From Malaya genurostris (Eukaryota > Arthropoda > Insecta > Diptera > Culicidae), in the NCBI RefSeq assembly GCF_030247185.1, contig NC_080571.1, positions 34,460,753 through 34,524,752 on the forward strand: a stretch of 64,000 bases of DNA, given 5' to 3'. A program made the translations under genes and the position numbers. The stretch's first letter is position 1. The number at the start of each line of letters is the position of its first letter. Under the pieces are notes generated by a model, which was given only the letters and a program-made list of their open reading frames with translations, was not told where the DNA came from and ran no database searches. Shown piece after piece: positions 1 through 9,710 of the stretch.

Positions 1-2257
1 TGGCATTTTTGTTTCAGATACCTAATATGACATCCCCAGGTGCCTTTGGAGTCGAACCAGACCCCGAGATATTTGAATGTGAAGACCTGAGCTATGGTTT
101 CACCCCTTAGTTGAAGCTGTAGTTGTGCTGGTTCTCGCTTCCTTGAAAATACAACCAGCTCAGTTTTCTCCGTAGAGAAGTCGATACCAAGTTGAAGAGC
201 CCACGTGGACAAGTTGTGGAGTGTATCTTGTAATGGTCCTTGCAGATCGGCAGTTTTGGATCCTATAATGGACACAACGCTGTCGTCGGCAAGTTGTCTT
301 AGCGTGCAAGATGTGTTGATATATTCATCGATATCTTTTACGTAAAAATTGTATAAAAGGGGGCTTAAGCATGAGCCCTGAGGAAGACCCATGTAGCTAA
401 ATCTTATTGTCGACAAATCACCATGTGCGAAATACATGTGTTTCTCGGACAATAGATTATATAAAAAGGTGTTCAAAACCGACGAAAGACCATGCTGGTG
501 CAGCTTCTTAGATAGGATATTTATAGAAACTGAATCAAAAGCCCCCTTGATATCTAGAAATACTGATGCCATTTGTTCTTTACGAGCAAATGCCATTTGA
601 ATTTCGGTTGAGAGCAACGCAAGACAATCGTTCGTTCCTTTACCCCTGCGGAAACCAAATTGTGTATCTGAAAGAAAGCCATTAGTTTCGACCCAATTGT
701 CTAGACGGAAGAGAATCATTTTTTCGAACAACTTCCGGATACAGGAAAGCATAGCAATCGGCCGATACGAATTGTGATCGGAGGCTGGTTTCCCAGGTTT
801 TTGAATGGCGATAACTCTCACTTGTCTCCAGTCGTGTGGGAAAATATTACCCTCGAGGAACTTGTTGAATAAATTCAGCAAGCGTCTTTTGGCGGTGTCA
901 GGCAGATTCTTCACCAAGTTGAATTTGATTCTGTCTAACCCCGGGGCCTTATTGTTACATGACAAGAGCGCAAGTGAGAACTCTACCATCGAAAACGGTG
1001 TTTCGTTTGTATTTGATGTCGCGGCGCGGGAGATCTTCTGTTCCGGAACAGAGTCTGGACATACTTTTTTAGCGAAATCGAATATCCAACGGTTGGAATA
1101 TTCGTCGCTTTCGTTCGTGGTGTTTTGATTTCGCATTCGTCGGGCTGTGTTCCAAAGAGTGCTCATCGATGTTTCTTTTGTTAATCCGTCAACAAACCGT
1201 CGCCAGTAACCTAGTTTCTTTGCTTTAACTAAGTTCTTCATTTGCTTATCTAGCGCTGCGTAATTTCTATAATTATCAGGTGTTCCATATTTTCTGAACT
1301 TTTTGAATGCTAAAGATCTTTCCGCGTTCAGTGATGAGCACTCTTTGTCCCACCACGGATTGGGAGGAAGGATGTTAGTTTTCGCGCCGGGTACACGTTT
1401 CGTCTGAGCTTGAATCGCGGAGTCGAGAATCAAGCCAGCCAAAAACGTGTACTCTTCCTCCGGAGGAAGTTCTTGTGTTGTTTCCAGTTTCTCAGACATC
1501 GAATTTGCGTAATATTTCCAATCAATATTTCGTGTGAGGTCATACGAAACATTGATTGTCTCCGATGGTCTTAATCCGTTGGCGATTGAAATTACGATAG
1601 GTAGATGATCGCTACCGTGGGGATCGGGGATTACCTTCCACTTGCAATCCAACCGTAGCGATGTCGAGCAAAGGGATAAATCCAGCGCACTTGGTCTTGC
1701 TGGTGGTGCAGGAATCCGTGTCATTTCTCCCGTATTCAATATTGTCATATTGAAGTTGTCACAAATATCATGGATCATAGCTGATCTGTTATCGTCATGA
1801 AGACAACCCCATCCCGTACCGTGTGAGTTAAAGTCTCCTAAAACCAACGTTGGTGCGGAAAGGAGTTCTATGATATCACTGAGCCGCTGATGCCCAACCG
1901 AGGCTCTAGGGGGAATGTAGATGGAAGCAATACAAAGGTCCTTGCCTTTAATTGTGACATGACATGCGACAACTTCAATACCTGGTATCGAGAGGAGGTT
2001 AATTCGATAAAAGAAATAGCACTTTTTGATTCCCAAAAGTACTCCTCCATAGGGGGTTTCTCGATCCAAACGAATAATATTAAAATTGTGGAAGTTGAGA
2101 GATATTTCAGAAGTTAACCAAGTTTCGCACAATGCAAATGCATCGCAATTCGTGGTATATAATAGATGTTTGAAGGAATCAATTTTTGTGATGATACTTC
2201 TGCAATTCCATTTAAAACAGTGATCAAATCATTGACCTCATTGGATAAATTAGCCAT
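1..2257 (-). CDS. LINE ORF2: endonuclease-reverse transcriptase, partial
   Basis: The protein nicks target DNA and reverse-transcribes the element RNA. From 2213 down to position 1 I read one uninterrupted frame. It opens with WNCRSI, typical of the first APE-endonuclease strand. GDFNSHGTGWG lies near 1840-1806 and SDHLPIV near 1613-1596; both are catalytic endonuclease motifs. RT motifs follow: FLDIKGAFDSV near 565-536, LPQGSCLSPLLYNFY near 395-345, and the catalytic box as LADD at 293-282 rather than the commoner YADD or FADD. The natural ATG at 2257 is in another frame (MANLSNEVNDLITV). One missing A in the short A run near 2213-2217 would explain this. Any RNase H domain would lie outside the window. 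The single indel could also be an assembly error. Confidence 0.9.
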
Positions 2258-3600
2258 CGAAGGATACAATCGCTGAAAGAAGGGGCCATTTTACAGTCAA
2301 CTGTTTCAAAAACGTCTCAGCTACGGGTACAAAGGTCATCAAAATACCTTTCAAGGGGTCAGAGATATTGAAAGTTTTAAAAATCCAGTCCACTATATCA
2401 GAGAATTTAATAAATCCAGCATTTGGTTGATTCTTTGACTGGTCTTTAGGGGCAATTGAGTTTTTGTTTGTCTTAGGAAGTGTTGGAAACTCCTTATCAG
2501 ATCTCAGTTTTTCAAGATCAGGAGCTATTCTTTGCTTCGGTGTTTTACTAACACTACCATTAGCTGTTACTTTTGGAGGCCCCTCAAGGGCCACCTTCGA
2601 ACCCTTACTAGGTAGCTTATGAGAGGAAATATTTCTCCTTTTCCTGTTGCTACGAGGGATGGCCGAAGATGTGCCTTCGAGAGGGTCGTCTGAATCGCAC
2701 TCGTCTGTTGACAAGCAAGCATAGGGATTTGCAGATGGGCTTGGTGGTGTAGCACTCTTTAGCATTTCTGCAAATGTGCGCTTGGAGCGTTCCCTCAAAG
2801 AGCTTTAGCTTATCTCCACGCAATTTGTAGGTGGGACATGCTGAGAGATCATGCGGACCCTCACTGCAGTAGAGACACTTTTCAATGTCTCTTCCGCAAG
2901 AGCCATCCGCATGACGCTCTCCACACTTCGAACAACGGGGCCGATTCGCACAATGGGAGGCTGTGTGTCCTAATTGCTGGCAATTAGTACAGTTCATAAC
3001 CCGCGGCACGAAGAGACGTACGGGTAGACGAACCCTGTCCAGAAGGACATAATTTGGCAAAGCCGAACCAGCGAAGGTCACACGATACGAGTTCGATTGA
3101 GGATAAGATTTTGACCCATCCTCGGCGATCGATACTGAATGCAAGCGTTTGCAATCCAGTATCTTCAGATTCTTGAGTAAGGGGTTTTTGAAACCGCCAA
3201 CCCCGTGCTCAAGAATATCTGCGCAAGTCAAACCTGCATCTGTGACCACGCCGTCTATTTCGACTTCGCGGGCTGGTACATATACACGATAATCCCGCGT
3301 AAAGAGCTCATTTCGAACGATCTCATTAGCCTGCTTTAAGCTGGTCAACGAGACCCTGAGTTTGTCGGAGCGCATTTTTACTATTTGTGTGATAGTCGGG
3401 TAATGTGACGTCAGGTTCTTATTTAATGTCAATAAATTCAATGCTTTATCTTTAGATTTGGCCCGGAAGTACACCACATATGGACCGGTCGATAGCGAGG
3501 GTTCATCGGAATATTCCTTAATCTGGGGGGTTTTATTACTGTCAACAACAGGCGGATTAGGATCTGTCTTCATTTCTTCGTCTGGAGGGGGAGGACTCAT
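2250..3600 (-). pseudogene. LINE ORF1: gag-like nucleic-acid-binding protein, one frameshift
   Basis: Gag-like proteins coat LINE RNA. The ATG at 3600 opens a frame rich in charged residues. Its C-terminal third carries three zinc knuckles: CTNCQQLGHTASHC, CSKCGERHADGSC and CLYCSEGPHDLSAC (roughly 3000-2850). The frame then fails near 2800, where the reading should pass from ...GDKLK into SLRERSKRTFAEML... in the next frame. That second frame runs on to a TAA at 2250 and ends with a Ser/Pro/Lys-rich region. With the frameshift resolved the protein would be about 450 residues, a normal length for this group. The shift is a single-base indel, so it is recent decay or an assembly error. Confidence 0.85.
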
Positions 3601-3626
3601 TGTGCTTACTGTAGCACGAGGTTATA

Positions 3627-4551
3627 TAGGGTGATTTTTTAAGAGCTTGAGAACTTTTTTAAACAATAAAACGCATAAAATTTGCAAAATCTCATCGGTT
3701 CTTTATTTTAAACGTTAGATTGGTACATGACATTTACTTTTTGAAGATAATTTCATTTAAATGTTGACCGCGGCTGCGTCTTAGGTGGTCCATTCGGAAA
3801 GTCCAATTTTGGGCAACTTTTTCGAGCATTTCGGCCGGAATAGCCCGAATTTCTTCGGAAATGTTGTCTTCCAAAGCTGGAATAGTTACTGGCTTATTTC
3901 TGTAGACTTTAGACTTGACGTAGCCCCACAAAAAATAGTCTAAAGGCGTCAAATCGCATGATCTTGGTGGTCAACTTACCGGTCCATTTCTTGAGATGAA
4001 TTGTTCTCCGAAGTTTTCCCTCAAAATGGCCATAGAATCGCGAGCTGTGTGGCATGTAGCGCCATCTTGTTGAAACCACATGTCAACCAAGTTCAGTTCT
4101 TCCATTTTTGGCAACAAAAAGTTTGTTAGCATCGAACGATAGCGATCGCCATTCACTGTAACGTTGCGTCCAACAGCATCTTTGAAAAAATACGGTCCAA
4201 TGATTCCACCAGCGTACAAACCACACCAAACAGTGCATTTTTCGGGATGCATGGGCAGTTCTTGAACGGCTTCTGGTTGCTCTTCACTCCAAATGCAGCA
4301 ATTTTGCTTATTTACGTAGCCATTCAACCAGAAATGAGCCTCATCGCTGAACAAAATTTGTCGATAAAAAAGCGGATTTTCCGAATGGACCACCTAAGAC
4401 GCAGCCGCGGTCAACATTTAAATGAAATTATCTTCAAAAAGTAAATGTCATGTACCAATCTAACGTTTAAAATAAAGAACCGATGAGATTTTGCAAATTT
4501 TATGCGTTTTATTGTTTAAAAAAGTTCTCAAGCTCTAAAAAAATCACCCTG
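3627..4551 (-). mobile_element. Rosa-like (DD41D) mariner, snap-back derivative (copy A)
   Basis: A TA precedes 3627 and follows 4551. The ends match (C/T)AGGGTGATTTTTT and its complement. The left ~175 bp holds the 3' end of the transposase on the minus strand. The right ~175 bp (4378-4551) is its near-perfect reverse complement and replaces the normal 5' end. The two arms are therefore inverted repeats around a ~570-bp core. The junction near 4376-4382 shares a short TTTTC/TTTCC stretch, suggesting template switching during gap repair. It lies just 5' of the LINE ORF1, probably inserted in its 5' UTR. Compare the less rearranged copy at 8780-9708. Confidence 0.85.
3734..4393 (-). pseudogene. 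DD41D mariner transposase fragment with a nonsense mutation
   Basis: This is the C-terminal part of a cut-and-paste transposase and is nearly identical to the 236-residue copy at 8887-9597. FSDEAHF (first D) and FQQDGATCH (second D) are visible. A Trp codon in the GPVSWPP context has become TGA near 3969, which splits the frame into 4393-3971 and 3952-3734; the second piece starts with TPLDYFLWG (third D). The 5' end is not native: the first residues (MVHSE) come from the inverted 3' arm, so the DNA-binding domain is missing. It cannot encode an active enzyme. Confidence 0.85.
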
Positions 4552-5208
4552 TATTTAGGCAAGTGGTAAATTATAAGAGGGATGCAACAATAAACTGTAA
4601 TAAGGGCAGAATAAAGAAAAAAGCAATACTTAGCTTGTTGTACAGTTGCAAGGAACGGTCGCCAAGACCTGCTCTTGGTCGATTGCCACTTCAATTGATG
4701 CCAAAAAACCTCTACGAGGAAAAGCACAAAGCACCAGCTAACGGTTCGGTGCGAAGGTGCAAAAAACCTCACCGAGGAAAAGGCACAAATAAACTGTTTA
4801 TAGTTTGTATGGACTAACGGTATCACTTCACTTCAATGTTCGATCACAATCGACACAGGGAACAATGGCCGCTTGTTTATAATCCGCACACTTGGCCTTG
4901 ATCGGCGGAACAATAACCGGCTAACGGTACCGTTTCGATCGACCGCTCACAATAAGGCACTGTTCTATTATATAATGCGAAAAAAAAACCTCTCAGAGGA
5001 AAAAACACTATTGTCTATCACGCAATATCGTCCGACCACTTTATCATACACACACAACTGGTTTTCAATGCTTTCGCAGTAAATCCAAATCACGTCTGTT
5101 CGCTCGGAAGGTTGAAACGGCAATGAATAAAGCCGTAGTGACCAAACACAGCGAAGCATGCCTGGTTTCCGTCTAGTCAATTCGACTTTCTCCTGATGTG
5201 TTTACATA
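4552..5208. other. Unassigned sequence with three CCTC/GAGG mini-hairpins
   Basis: No coding frame is convincing here. Three short inverted repeats share a form: A-run, CCTC, 3 nt, GAGG, A-run (near 4706, 4764 and 4986). The first two sit in longer similar contexts, with AACGGT between. The stretch may be the displaced 5' UTR of the LINE at 1-3624, but I cannot show that. Confidence 0.35.
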
Positions 5209-5281
5209 TGCAGGGTAGTTTAATTGACAAAACAATTTCTCCGGTAAGGAGTTAGCTACTGGTTCGAGTCCCATTTCTGCG
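5209..5281 (+). tRNA. tRNA-like cloverleaf, degraded, tRNA-Thr(GGT)-like
   Basis: A 73-nt stretch folds as a tRNA. The acceptor 5209-5215 (TGCAGGG) pairs with TTCTGCG at 5274-5280 (7 of 7 with G-U pairs). The D stem GTTT/AAAC is perfect. The anticodon arm contains CCGGTAAGG, like tRNA-Thr(GGT). The T loop is GGTTCGAGTCC, a good B box. The T stem pairs only 3 of 5 and the anticodon stem 4 of 5, so this is probably a relic or a SINE head. A GGT threonine anticodon is bacterial or organellar rather than animal-cytosolic in style. Confidence 0.35.
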
Positions 5282-7213
5282 GTAACATTTTCACAGTTTT
5301 CATTACACAATGGCCAGCACAGGTCAAGTTTTCGATCTGTTTTCCCCGTTAGATACTGACCATATTTAAATTAGAATCTAAGATTTTTCAATTCAGAAGA
5401 ACTATTATTGTTGTTTGCTAGACAACGGATCATTTTGTTTGGTTTGAAAAGTCGAGAAAACAACTCTGCCACGAAACGAAATATGTGAGTAGAGGTACGC
5501 ATTAGCATAAACTTTTGTTCTATTCGAAACAACTTCTATCTATGGCTCTTGATATGGAATTGAACATTTGAAAAAGAAGAATATACAATTTCGCTATATG
5601 TCAGAAAATAAATCGTAAGAGCATTTTGGCTATAAATTGAATGACTAAATTGACCGTCTCAAACAACACGCACAAATGTGTCTCCCTCATAATAGCCAAA
5701 AAACAAAAAAAATCATGGTTTCACCTTTCTCATATAGCAAGGTTATGCAATCACTTGAAAAATCGACTAGTGAAGATTGGCCCGGGTCCAAGTGTCGAGG
5801 CCATTCGGCTCAGTTCGTCGAGTTGAGTAATGTCTGTATGTGTAAAATAATTTCACTAGGTTTTCTCGAAGATGTGTTGAACCGATTTTGACAAACTTAG
5901 ATTCGAATAGAAGTTCTCTTGGTCCCATATGGAATTCCTGAATTACATATTGATTAAACTTCCGGTTCCGGAATTAGAGGGTAAAGTGTGCTAAAGATTT
6001 TGAGTCCTCACGTAAAGCGGCGTAACTAAAAACGTAAAAAATATGTCTAAACTGGTTAAAATTAAATTATCAGCAAGCAGCCAAACAAAACCGACAAACT
6101 TACTTTTTTCGGGGATGGCAGAACTGATACAGTTAATATCAGGTTCTAATGAAAAATCTTAGGCTCTTACCAAAAATGGGCATATTTTTCGGATTAAACA
6201 AAAATTTCCACTGTCGTTTAGAGTACGTACTAAATCTTCAAAATTTTCATAAATACTAGTAGAGTTTGTACGGCATGTTAGTTGAGCATACGAGCCGACT
6301 TCGATTATACCGGTTCTTGGGTTCCGGTGCCGGAAGTACCTATAATAGAGAAACACACTTCGTTTTCTCATGAACAAAACGTGTCGTCGGTCCACTGCAT
6401 TAAGACGAAGAAAATAGTAAGTATCCATATGTGTCTGTTTTGCGAGATACGCTTTGTGCGATGATTCGTTCAATTTATGCGTTTGGAATATTGCGCGTCC
6501 TATTTTGGCACTGAATGTCACCTTAATGTTCGTTCATACCAAACATTTCAGAAAACTTAAAGGGTATAGCCGGGTTTCCATACCAAAGCTGCCCCCAAAC
6601 AGAACAAAAATTGATATACGCTGTTTGAAAGGGTTTAGATTGGAGATGATTTTCCCAAAATTTTAACCCTTCAGACATATTGGTGGAGTTAGGGTGGTTC
6701 TTCTGATTTCATTTTATTTAATTTTATCAAAAACCTCTTTAGCAAAAAAATTGAAAAAAATCATGAATATTTTAGGAATTATGGGAAACCTCTCTGATTT
6801 TTTTCAGAATTTTTCAAAATGTATTTCATGTGAAAAAAATGTTCAATATTTTCGATTTTTTTTTAATCACACTTGCAATTTTGGTACCACTCTAGATCTT
6901 ACATAAAAAATAAATCATCTATAAGTACATTACGCTGTATTTTTTTCAGATTTTAAAAAAATGTGGACTGGTATAATATCAGACTTTAAAAAAAAATTCA
7001 TTCGGAGAAGCATTCATCAAATTCTCATCATCCGTTGGCGACGCATGGTATTTAGTTGTAAAATCATATATCACATGCCCTTAGAACTAAATACCATGCG
7101 TTTCCATCTACAACTTGAGTTCAGGGCTTAAGAAAGAATTTTCATAAGGAAGGATCGGTGAGAGAAACATGAATCAGAACTATTGAATTGACAAATATTT
7201 TGGTTTTTATATA
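5282..7213. other. AT-rich intergenic DNA with degraded dispersed repeats
   Basis: No gene is supported. Segments near 5790-5850 (GCTCAGTTCGTCGAG) and 6295-6370 (the GGTTCCGGTGCCGGAAGTACC region) recur, diverged, near 62380 and 43205. They belong to the dispersed family described at 38804 and 60569. The stretch 6700-7000 is A/T-rich and low in complexity. A palindromic pair, CATGGTATTTAGTT and AACTAAATACCATG, lies near 7046-7100. Confidence 0.5.
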
Positions 7214-8111
7214 ACAGTTCGGCTGAAAAGTTCGTATCGTTTCTATGAGAGGGTGCCACTAGAATTAAATCCATACCATTTTCAGTTAGTACCAACCTTC
7301 AAAAGATACGTGTATAAATTTGACAGCTGTCTGATTATTAGTTTGTGAGATATTGCATTTTGAGTGTAGCTACTTTTGTTATTGTGAAAAAATGAAAAAA
7401 AAAAGGAATTTCGTGTGTGAAGTGGGAATTTCGGAGTGAAGTGATGGAGCCATGTTTCGTCCATTGTTATATATCGACGAAAAAAATCGGTTTTATTTCG
7501 ATATAACAGCTCCAAACACTGCTCAGAATCATCAATTCGTTGTTGTTTGTGATCGATTGTGAGCTCACGCGGCACCCATTTTGCACAAAGCTTTCTCATA
7601 TCCAAATATTCGTGAATAATATGTCCAACACGTTCCTTTGATATCTTTAGGTTGTCAGCTATCTCGATCAACTTCACTTTACGGTCATTGAAAATCATTT
7701 TGTGGATTTTTTCACGTTTTCATCGGTAACAGCCTCTTTTGGACGTCCACTGCGTTCATCGTCTTCGGTGCTCATATGACCAGTACGAAATTTTGCAAAC
7801 CACTTACGAATTGTTGCTTCGCCCGGTGCAGAGTCTGGATAACACTCATCAAGCCATTTTTTGGTATCGGCGGCACTTTTTTTTCATCAAAAAGTAGTGT
7901 TTCATCAACACACGAAATTCCTTTTTTTCAATTTTTTTCACAATAACAAAAGTAGCTACACTCAAAATGCAATATCTCACAAACTAATAATCAGACAGCT
8001 GTCAAATTTATACACGTATCTTTTGAAGGTTGGTACTAACTGAAAATGGTATGGATTTAATTCTAGTGGCGCCCTCTCATATAAACGATACGAACTTTTC
8101 AGCCGATCTGT
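7214..8111 (-). mobile_element. Irritans-type mariner, snap-back derivative
   Basis: TA target duplications lie at 7212-7213 and 8112-8113. The terminal sequence ACAG(T/A)TCGGCTGAAAAGTT is followed on both sides by the same ~200 bp: 7214-7417 and 7909-8111 are near-perfect inverted repeats. The right arm is the native 5' end (UTR and transposase start, minus strand). The left arm is an inverted copy of that 5' end which has replaced the 3' half of the element. About 490 bp of unique transposase sequence separates the arms. This architecture mirrors copy A at 3627-4551 but duplicates the opposite end of an unrelated mariner. Confidence 0.88.
7426..7935 (-). pseudogene. Irritans-subfamily mariner transposase, N-terminal half, frameshifted
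   Basis: Mariner transposases bind the terminal repeats and cut and join DNA through a DDD triad. The order here is EKKEFRVLMKH (start codon lost in this arm), a first helix-turn-helix containing KWFAKFRTGHMSTED, then ERSGRPKEAVTDENVKK. A second helix-turn-helix follows with KLIEIADNLKISKERVGHII and WVPRELTIDHKQQR, then YITMDETWLHH with the first catalytic D. These match the irritans (Himar-like) subfamily. At least two single-base frameshifts occur, near 7880 and near 7705. The frame ends at the snap-back junction near 7426, so the second and third catalytic residues are absent. Confidence 0.85.
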
Positions 8112-8113
8112 TA

Positions 8114-8777
8114 CGGTTTAAAGTTTTTATTCATGAACTGATAAGTCATCTTACATTTATTGTATTCAAATCAAATAATAACTATATTTAGTAAAACATC
8201 TCAAGGACAATTAAATTATAGTTCTTTTGGAGAAAAAAGTATACCTAGATACCAAGCGCAAAATCAAGGAAAATTCGAAACCAAGCTAAATTAAAAAAAA
8301 AAAAACTATCAGTTTTAAGGTAAAATGTTCGTCGATGTTTTGTATCACATGGTATGAATAGCCAAGTTGCCTGAAATTACTCAACAAGATAGCTAAAGTC
8401 AAACGGCTTAAGCTCATAAAGACGGATTATTCCAACTGAGGTTGGACTGACAGTAAATCCGTCGAATCAAAATGTATGAGAGGAAAAGGCTTTAAAATAT
8501 AACATCGCCGGATACAGTTGGCAAATTAGTTGCTTCAGCAAAGTTACTGGAAATTATTATTTCTACCATATTCTGGTACGTGACCGTATATTCTCATCAA
8601 ACCGCTGATTCATTCACTGATTTTATACATATATGATACAAATTTTCACCCCCGTAATTTGAATTCGTCATTTATGCAATGCCAATTAAGGAACGTTTTA
8701 ACTGATAGTTTACGTAAAATTAATTGCTTAACTCGTCGTCGGCATCGGCTCCAGTACAGCTTTTCCAGTGCTGTTTA
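8114..8777. other. Intergenic DNA, nothing recognised
   Basis: AT-rich, no convincing reading frame, and no repeat that I can match elsewhere in the window. Confidence 0.5.
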
Positions 8778-8886
8778 TACAGGGTGATTTTTTAAGAGCT
8801 TGAGAACTTTTTTAAACAATAAAACGCATAAAATTTGCAAAATCTCATCGGTTTTTTATTTTAAACGTTAGATTGGTACATGACAT

Positions 8887-9597
8887 TTACTTTTTGAAGA
8901 TAATTTCATTTAAATGTTGACCGCGGCTGCGTCTTAGGTGGTCCATTCGGAAAGTCCAATTTTGGGCAACTTTTTCGAGCATTTCGGCCGGAATAGCCCG
9001 AATTTCTTCGGAAATGTTGTCTTCCAAAGCTGGAATAGTTACTGGCTTATTTCTGTAGACTTTAGACTTGACGTAGCCCCACAAAAAATAGTCTAAAGGC
9101 GTCAAATCGCATGATCTTGGTGGCCAACTTACCGGTCCATTTCTTGAGATGAATTGTTCTCCGAAGTTTTCCCTCAAAATGGCCATAGAATCGCGAGCTG
9201 TGTGGCATGTAGCGCCATCTTGTTGAAACCACATGTCAACCAAGTTCAGTTCTTCCATTTTTGGCAACAAAAAGTTTGTTAGCATCGAACGATAGCGATC
9301 GCCATTCACTGTAACGTTGCGTCCAACAGCATCTTTGAAAAAATACGGTCCAATGATTCCACCAGCGTACAAACCACACCAAACAGTGCATTTTTCGGGA
9401 TGCATGGGCAGTTCTTGAACGGCTTCTGGTTGCTCTTCACTCCAAATGCGGCAATTTTGCTTATTTACGTAGCCATTCAACCAGAAATGAGCCTCATCGC
9501 TGAACAAAATTTGTCGATAAAAAAGCGGATTTTCTGCCAACTTTTCTAGGGCCCATTCACTGATTTGCAAGCGTTGCTCGTTAGTAAGTCTATTCAT
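8887..9597 (-). CDS. DD41D mariner (rosa-like) transposase, catalytic domain
   Basis: This is an open frame of 236 residues with a normal end (EIIFKK, stop at 8887). FSDEAHFWLNG holds the first D, FQQDGATCHTA the second, and CDLTPLDYFLWG the third. I count 41 residues between the second D and the D of PLDYF, which fits the DD41D (rosa) branch of the mariner group. Full-length relatives are about 340-400 residues and begin with paired helix-turn-helix motifs, which are missing here. The ATG at 9597 precedes NRLTNEQRLQISEW, a linker region in relatives, so it may simply be the first Met after the deletion. The product could in principle be made, but without a DNA-binding domain it should not mobilise the element. 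Confidence 0.85.
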   Translation of the reverse strand: MNRLTNEQRLQISEWALEKLAENPLFYRQILFSDEAHFWLNGYVNKQNCRIWSEEQPEAVQELPMHPEKCTVWCGLYAGGIIGPYFFKDAVGRNVTVNGDRYRSMLTNFLLPKMEELNLVDMWFQQDGATCHTARDSMAILRENFGEQFISRNGPVSWPPRSCDLTPLDYFLWGYVKSKVYRNKPVTIPALEDNISEEIRAIPAEMLEKVAQNWTFRMDHLRRSRGQHLNEIIFKK

Positions 9598-9617
9598 GAT
9601 GAAATGTCAGAGCATAC

Positions 9618-9702
9618 TGAGCAAATAATAATGCATGAAAATCATAACCTCAAAAAATCTGAGCAAATACTAATGCATGAAAATCCTAACCTCAAAAAAA
9701 TC
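9618..9702. repeat. Two tandem 42-43-bp subterminal repeats of copy B
   Basis: The unit starts TGAGCAAATA and ends ACCTCAAAAAA(A)TC. It occurs at 9618-9659 and 9660-9702 with three differences. Its place just inside the transposon end suggests subterminal transposase-binding repeats or a slippage duplication. Confidence 0.75.
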
Positions 9703-9710
9703 ACCTTTTA

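Larger units (their letters stand above)
1..3624 (-). mobile_element. Non-LTR retrotransposon (I/Jockey-group type), 3' end outside the window
   Basis: Read on the minus strand, a gag-like ORF1 (3600 to 2250) is followed by an endonuclease plus reverse transcriptase ORF2 (2257 to beyond position 1). The order gag with CCHC knuckles, APE-type endonuclease and then RT is that of LINEs of the I/Jockey/R1 group. ORF2 starts with ATGGCTAA, so its start overlaps the ORF1 stop by 8 nt, a usual arrangement for coupled translation. A mariner derivative with a TA target duplication lies 25 bp upstream of the ORF1 ATG, so the true 5' end is hidden; 4554 onward may continue the 5' UTR. Two single-base indels are the only damage seen, so the copy is young. 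The clade assignment within the group is uncertain. Confidence 0.88.
8780..9708 (-). mobile_element. Rosa-like (DD41D) mariner, N-terminally deleted (copy B)
   Basis: The left end CAGGGTGATTTTTTAAGAGC follows TA at 8778-8779. The right end, a diverged complement, is followed by TA at 9709-9710. The body is nearly identical to copy A, but the 5' side is in normal orientation. The region coding for the DNA-binding domain is gone, and two direct copies of a 42-43-bp unit sit just inside the right end. It is a non-autonomous copy with an intact catalytic frame. Confidence 0.87.

Noticed and set aside
805..1128. 107-codon plus-strand frame
   Set aside because: It is a shadow of the LINE reverse transcriptase on the other strand, which reads continuously with all the motifs.
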